16,246 nt of DNA. Origin: an uncultured Verrucomicrobiales bacterium. GTDB lineage: Bacteria > Verrucomicrobiota > Verrucomicrobiae > Limisphaerales > CANJSG01. The notes under the pieces were generated by a model that saw only the letters and a program-made list of their open reading frames with translations, was not told the DNA's origin and made no database searches. Made by a program: the position numbers and the translations under genes. Location of the stretch: the NCBI GenBank assembly GCA_946480965.1, contig CAMLMI010000071.1:1-16246 (forward strand), in the 5' to 3' direction. Shown in pieces: positions 14,746 to 16,246 of this stretch (position 1 is the stretch's first letter; each line of letters starts with the position of its first letter).

Positions 14746-15448
14746 ACTTCGCTTCATCCGTGCCTCCTTCCAGTTCCAGCCGGTAGCCGACGCCGTGGAC
14801 GGTCTTCAGGTGGCGCGGCGCTTCGGGATCGGGTTCGAGTTTGGCGCGCAGGCTCGCGATGTGGGTGTCCACCGTGCGGGTGGTGGGAAACGCGCCGACG
14901 CCCCAGACGACGTCGAGAAACCGCTCGCGGCTGACGGGCGCTGCGGGCGTCTCGGCCAGGAGACGGAGCATGGCGAATTCCTTGGCCGTAAGATGGACCG
15001 CGCGACCGGACACGCTGGCGGATTGGCGGACGAGATCGACCTCCGCCGGACCGAACCGCAGCCGCGTGGGTGCGGTGGTTTCGCGGCGGGAACGGCGGAG
15101 CAAGGCGCGGACTCGGGCCAACAGTTCATCGGTGCTGAAAGGCTTCACCAGATAGTCGTCGGCTCCGGCGTCGAGGCCGTTCACGCGGTCGTCCACCTGG
15201 CTCTTGGCGGTGAGCAGCAGGACGGGCGCGGCGAAGCCGACGCGACGCAGCTCGGCGCAGACGGCGAAGCCATCGAGGCGCGGCATCATCACGTCCAGCA
15301 GCACCAGATCGGGCCGCTCGGCCAAGGCGCGTTCCAGGCCCTTTTCGCCGTCGGCCGCGCTCAACACCCGGTAGCCGGCGGACGACAGACAATCCTCCAG
15401 CGCGGTGCGCATGGGGCGTTCGTCTTCGATGACGAGGACGCGGCTCAT
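14744..15448 (-). CDS. OmpR/PhoB-family response regulator
   Basis: The 234-residue regulator has a receiver domain (1-115) with acidic pocket Glu8-Asp9-Glu10, phospho-acceptor Asp52 in LLDVMMP, Thr80 and Lys102 in DDYLVKPF. The C-terminal winged-helix DNA-binding domain runs from about 130, with LTAKEFAMLRLLAETP, the recognition region TTRTVDTHIASLRAKLE and the closing hairpin TVHGVGYRLE. It would be phosphorylated by the histidine kinase encoded just upstream on the same strand, with about 214 bases between them. The target genes cannot be read from the sequence. The start ATG 15448 opens directly at MSRVLVIEDE; there is no good Shine-Dalgarno. The stop codon overlaps the end of an inverted repeat. 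Confidence 0.95.
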   Translation of the reverse strand: MSRVLVIEDERPMRTALEDCLSSAGYRVLSAADGEKGLERALAERPDLVLLDVMMPRLDGFAVCAELRRVGFAAPVLLLTAKSQVDDRVNGLDAGADDYLVKPFSTDELLARVRALLRRSRRETTAPTRLRFGPAEVDLVRQSASVSGRAVHLTAKEFAMLRLLAETPAAPVSRERFLDVVWGVGAFPTTRTVDTHIASLRAKLEPDPEAPRHLKTVHGVGYRLELEGGTDEAK

Positions 15449-15503
15449 GGCTGGGGTGGACGAGTGTTCGACCTGCGGAAGCCGGTCGGTAAAAGAGGAA
15501 AAA

Positions 15504-15567
15504 GCCCCTCACCCCAGCCCTCTCCCCATCCGATGGGGAGAGGGTGGCCGAAGGCCGGGTGAGGGGC
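15504..15567. repeat. 64-bp hairpin repeat, copy B (between kinase and regulator genes)
   Basis: It has the same architecture as copy A, with inner stem CCCTCTCCCCATC/GATGGGGAGAGGG. Relative to A, one stem pair changed from G-C to A-T on both sides, so pairing is kept. It lies in the 214-base gap between the kinase stop and the regulator start, where its transcript hairpin could lower regulator expression. Confidence 0.9.
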
Positions 15568-15600
15568 CGCGTGCCCAATCGCGGCATCGCAGTCTTCGTG

Positions 15601-15619
15601 GACAGGATGGAAGCCTGTC
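15601..15619. repeat. Short hairpin GACAGG/CCTGTC
   Basis: A 6-bp stem (15601-15606 with 15614-15619) encloses a seven-base loop ATGGAAG. It is followed by TTACCCGGAG and lies 34 bases beyond copy B. It resembles short dispersed palindromes I associate with verrucomicrobial genomes, from memory only. Confidence 0.4.
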
Positions 15620-15662
15620 TTACCCGGAGCCATCCATCTCCGCGTTCCGTGTTCGCTGCGGT

Positions 15663-16246
15663 TCAACATTTGTCTCCCTCCGTTGCGGCGTTCGCCATCG
15701 GCAACGCCATGACCGCGCGGCAACCGCCGCCCGGCGCTTCCTCCAGCCACACCCGGCCGCCGTGCGCTTCGACGATGCTCCGCACCAGGCTCAGACCGAT
15801 CCCAATGCCCTGCGTCTCGCGTCGAAGCTCGGAGCCGAGCCGGTAGAACTGGGCGAAGACCTTCTCCCTTTCATCCGCCGGGACGCCGGGGCCGTGGTCG
15901 GTGACGGAGAGGAAGACGGCCTTGGTGACGGAGGCCGGACCCACCCCTGATCCCTCCCAGGAGGGGATTCGGCGCAGCGACGATGCGCGTTCTGGGGCGC
16001 TTCGCGAGTTCCCCTCCTGGGAGGGGTCAGGGGTGGGTTGACCACTGAGTTCCACCGAGACTTCCGTTCCGGCGGGCGCGTGTTTGAGCGCGTTGTCGAT
16101 CAGGTTGACCAAGGCCTGCTGGATCGCGCGGGCGTCGCAGTGGACGGAATTGCCGGGCAAGGATGCGCGATCCACGGCGCAGACCAGCCGAACGCCGTGC
16201 TGGGCCGCCACCGGTTCCAGCAACCGCACCGTCGTCTCGGTCAACG
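15663..16246 (-). CDS. Sensor histidine kinase, C-terminal ATPase part (5' end outside window)
   Basis: The frame is open to the window end. An in-frame TTG at 16242-16244 is not a credible start, because the sequence begins in the middle of the kinase core. Visible are the N box NLIDNALKHAP, the G1 box TDHGPGVP, the F box FAQFYR and the G2 box GIGIGLSLVRSIVEAHGG. This is the complete ATP-binding end of a HisKA-type kinase; the phospho-histidine and sensor parts are outside. It would phosphorylate the regulator at 14744-15448. Between the N box and the G1 box sit about 33 extra residues (PTPDPSQEG to IPSWEGSGVGP) encoded by an inverted repeat at 15939-16038. The frame remains open and all boxes are intact, so the protein may still work. 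Confidence 0.92.
   Translation of the reverse strand, partial: LTETTVRLLEPVAAQHGVRLVCAVDRASLPGNSVHCDARAIQQALVNLIDNALKHAPAGTEVSVELSGQPTPDPSQEGNSRSAPERASSLRRIPSWEGSGVGPASVTKAVFLSVTDHGPGVPADEREKVFAQFYRLGSELRRETQGIGIGLSLVRSIVEAHGGRVWLEEAPGGGCRAVMALPMANAATEGDKC
15939..16038. repeat. 100-bp inverted repeat inserted in the kinase coding region
   Basis: Arms 15939-15969 and 16008-16038 are reverse complements at 28 of 31 positions, with outer sequence ACCCACCCCTGA and inner CTCCCAGGAGGGG. Each arm also holds the palindrome CCTCCCAGGAGG or its complement. The 38-base loop holds no motif I recognise. It is translated in frame within the kinase ATPase domain. Confidence 0.9.

Noticed and set aside
14491..14757. 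TPR protein starting at 14757 and overlapping the response regulator
   Set aside because: The extra 89 residues translate repeat arms (GRSRPR-type), have no Shine-Dalgarno and would overlap the regulator's end; ATG 14490 is better supported.
619..16038. CRISPR array
   Set aside because: The repeats are isolated, of different families and mostly inverted, not regularly spaced direct repeats with unique spacers.
16242..16244. TTG as a start codon for the kinase
   Set aside because: The sequence there is already inside the kinase core and the frame continues past the window; the gene is truncated by the window edge.

Overview
The window is high-GC bacterial chromosome whose gene content points to Verrucomicrobiota, probably the Pedosphaera/Limisphaerales side. 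The reasons are a pseudopilin with the [30 protein letters not shown] type of N-terminus, a TPR/coiled-coil secreted protein of a kind I associate with that group, few Shine-Dalgarno sequences, and many short inverted-repeat elements between genes. This placement is inference from memory of families, not a database result.

Layout. 1-2200 (+): the 3' end of ileS, a small DUF6941-like protein, and holB (DNA polymerase III delta'), the last two overlapping by ATGA. 2201-2544 has no gene and is filled by two hairpin-rich inverted-repeat elements. 2545-5322 (-): a 925-residue secreted protein of unknown function, divergent from an OppA-type peptide-binding lipoprotein at 5535-7166 (+), which ends in a good intrinsic terminator. 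7385-10155 (+): a compact run of serB, an SH3-NlpC/P60 peptidase and a membrane-anchored EEP-family phosphoesterase, closed by an AT-rich inverted repeat. 10305-11554 (+): dusB and a tRNA-Val(UAC) gene with CCA encoded. 11713-12474 (+): a pseudopilin. 12499-16246 (-): a histidine kinase (cut by the window end), an OmpR-type response regulator and a secreted TPR/coiled-coil protein. These last three read in the same direction, but repeats fill the gaps between them.

Most genes are housekeeping (translation, replication, serine synthesis, tRNA modification, peptide uptake, wall turnover). The unusual part is the repeats. At least ten inverted-repeat elements of several families lie in 16 kb, several touching stop codons. 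One family has a base-pair-preserving (compensatory) change between its two copies. One element sits in frame inside the histidine-kinase ATPase domain, and two more sit inside the predicted N-terminal region of the TPR protein. No transposase gene is present, so any mobility must be supplied from elsewhere.

Limits: everything was read by eye. Family names rest on motif recognition, and no alignment, folding or database search was run.
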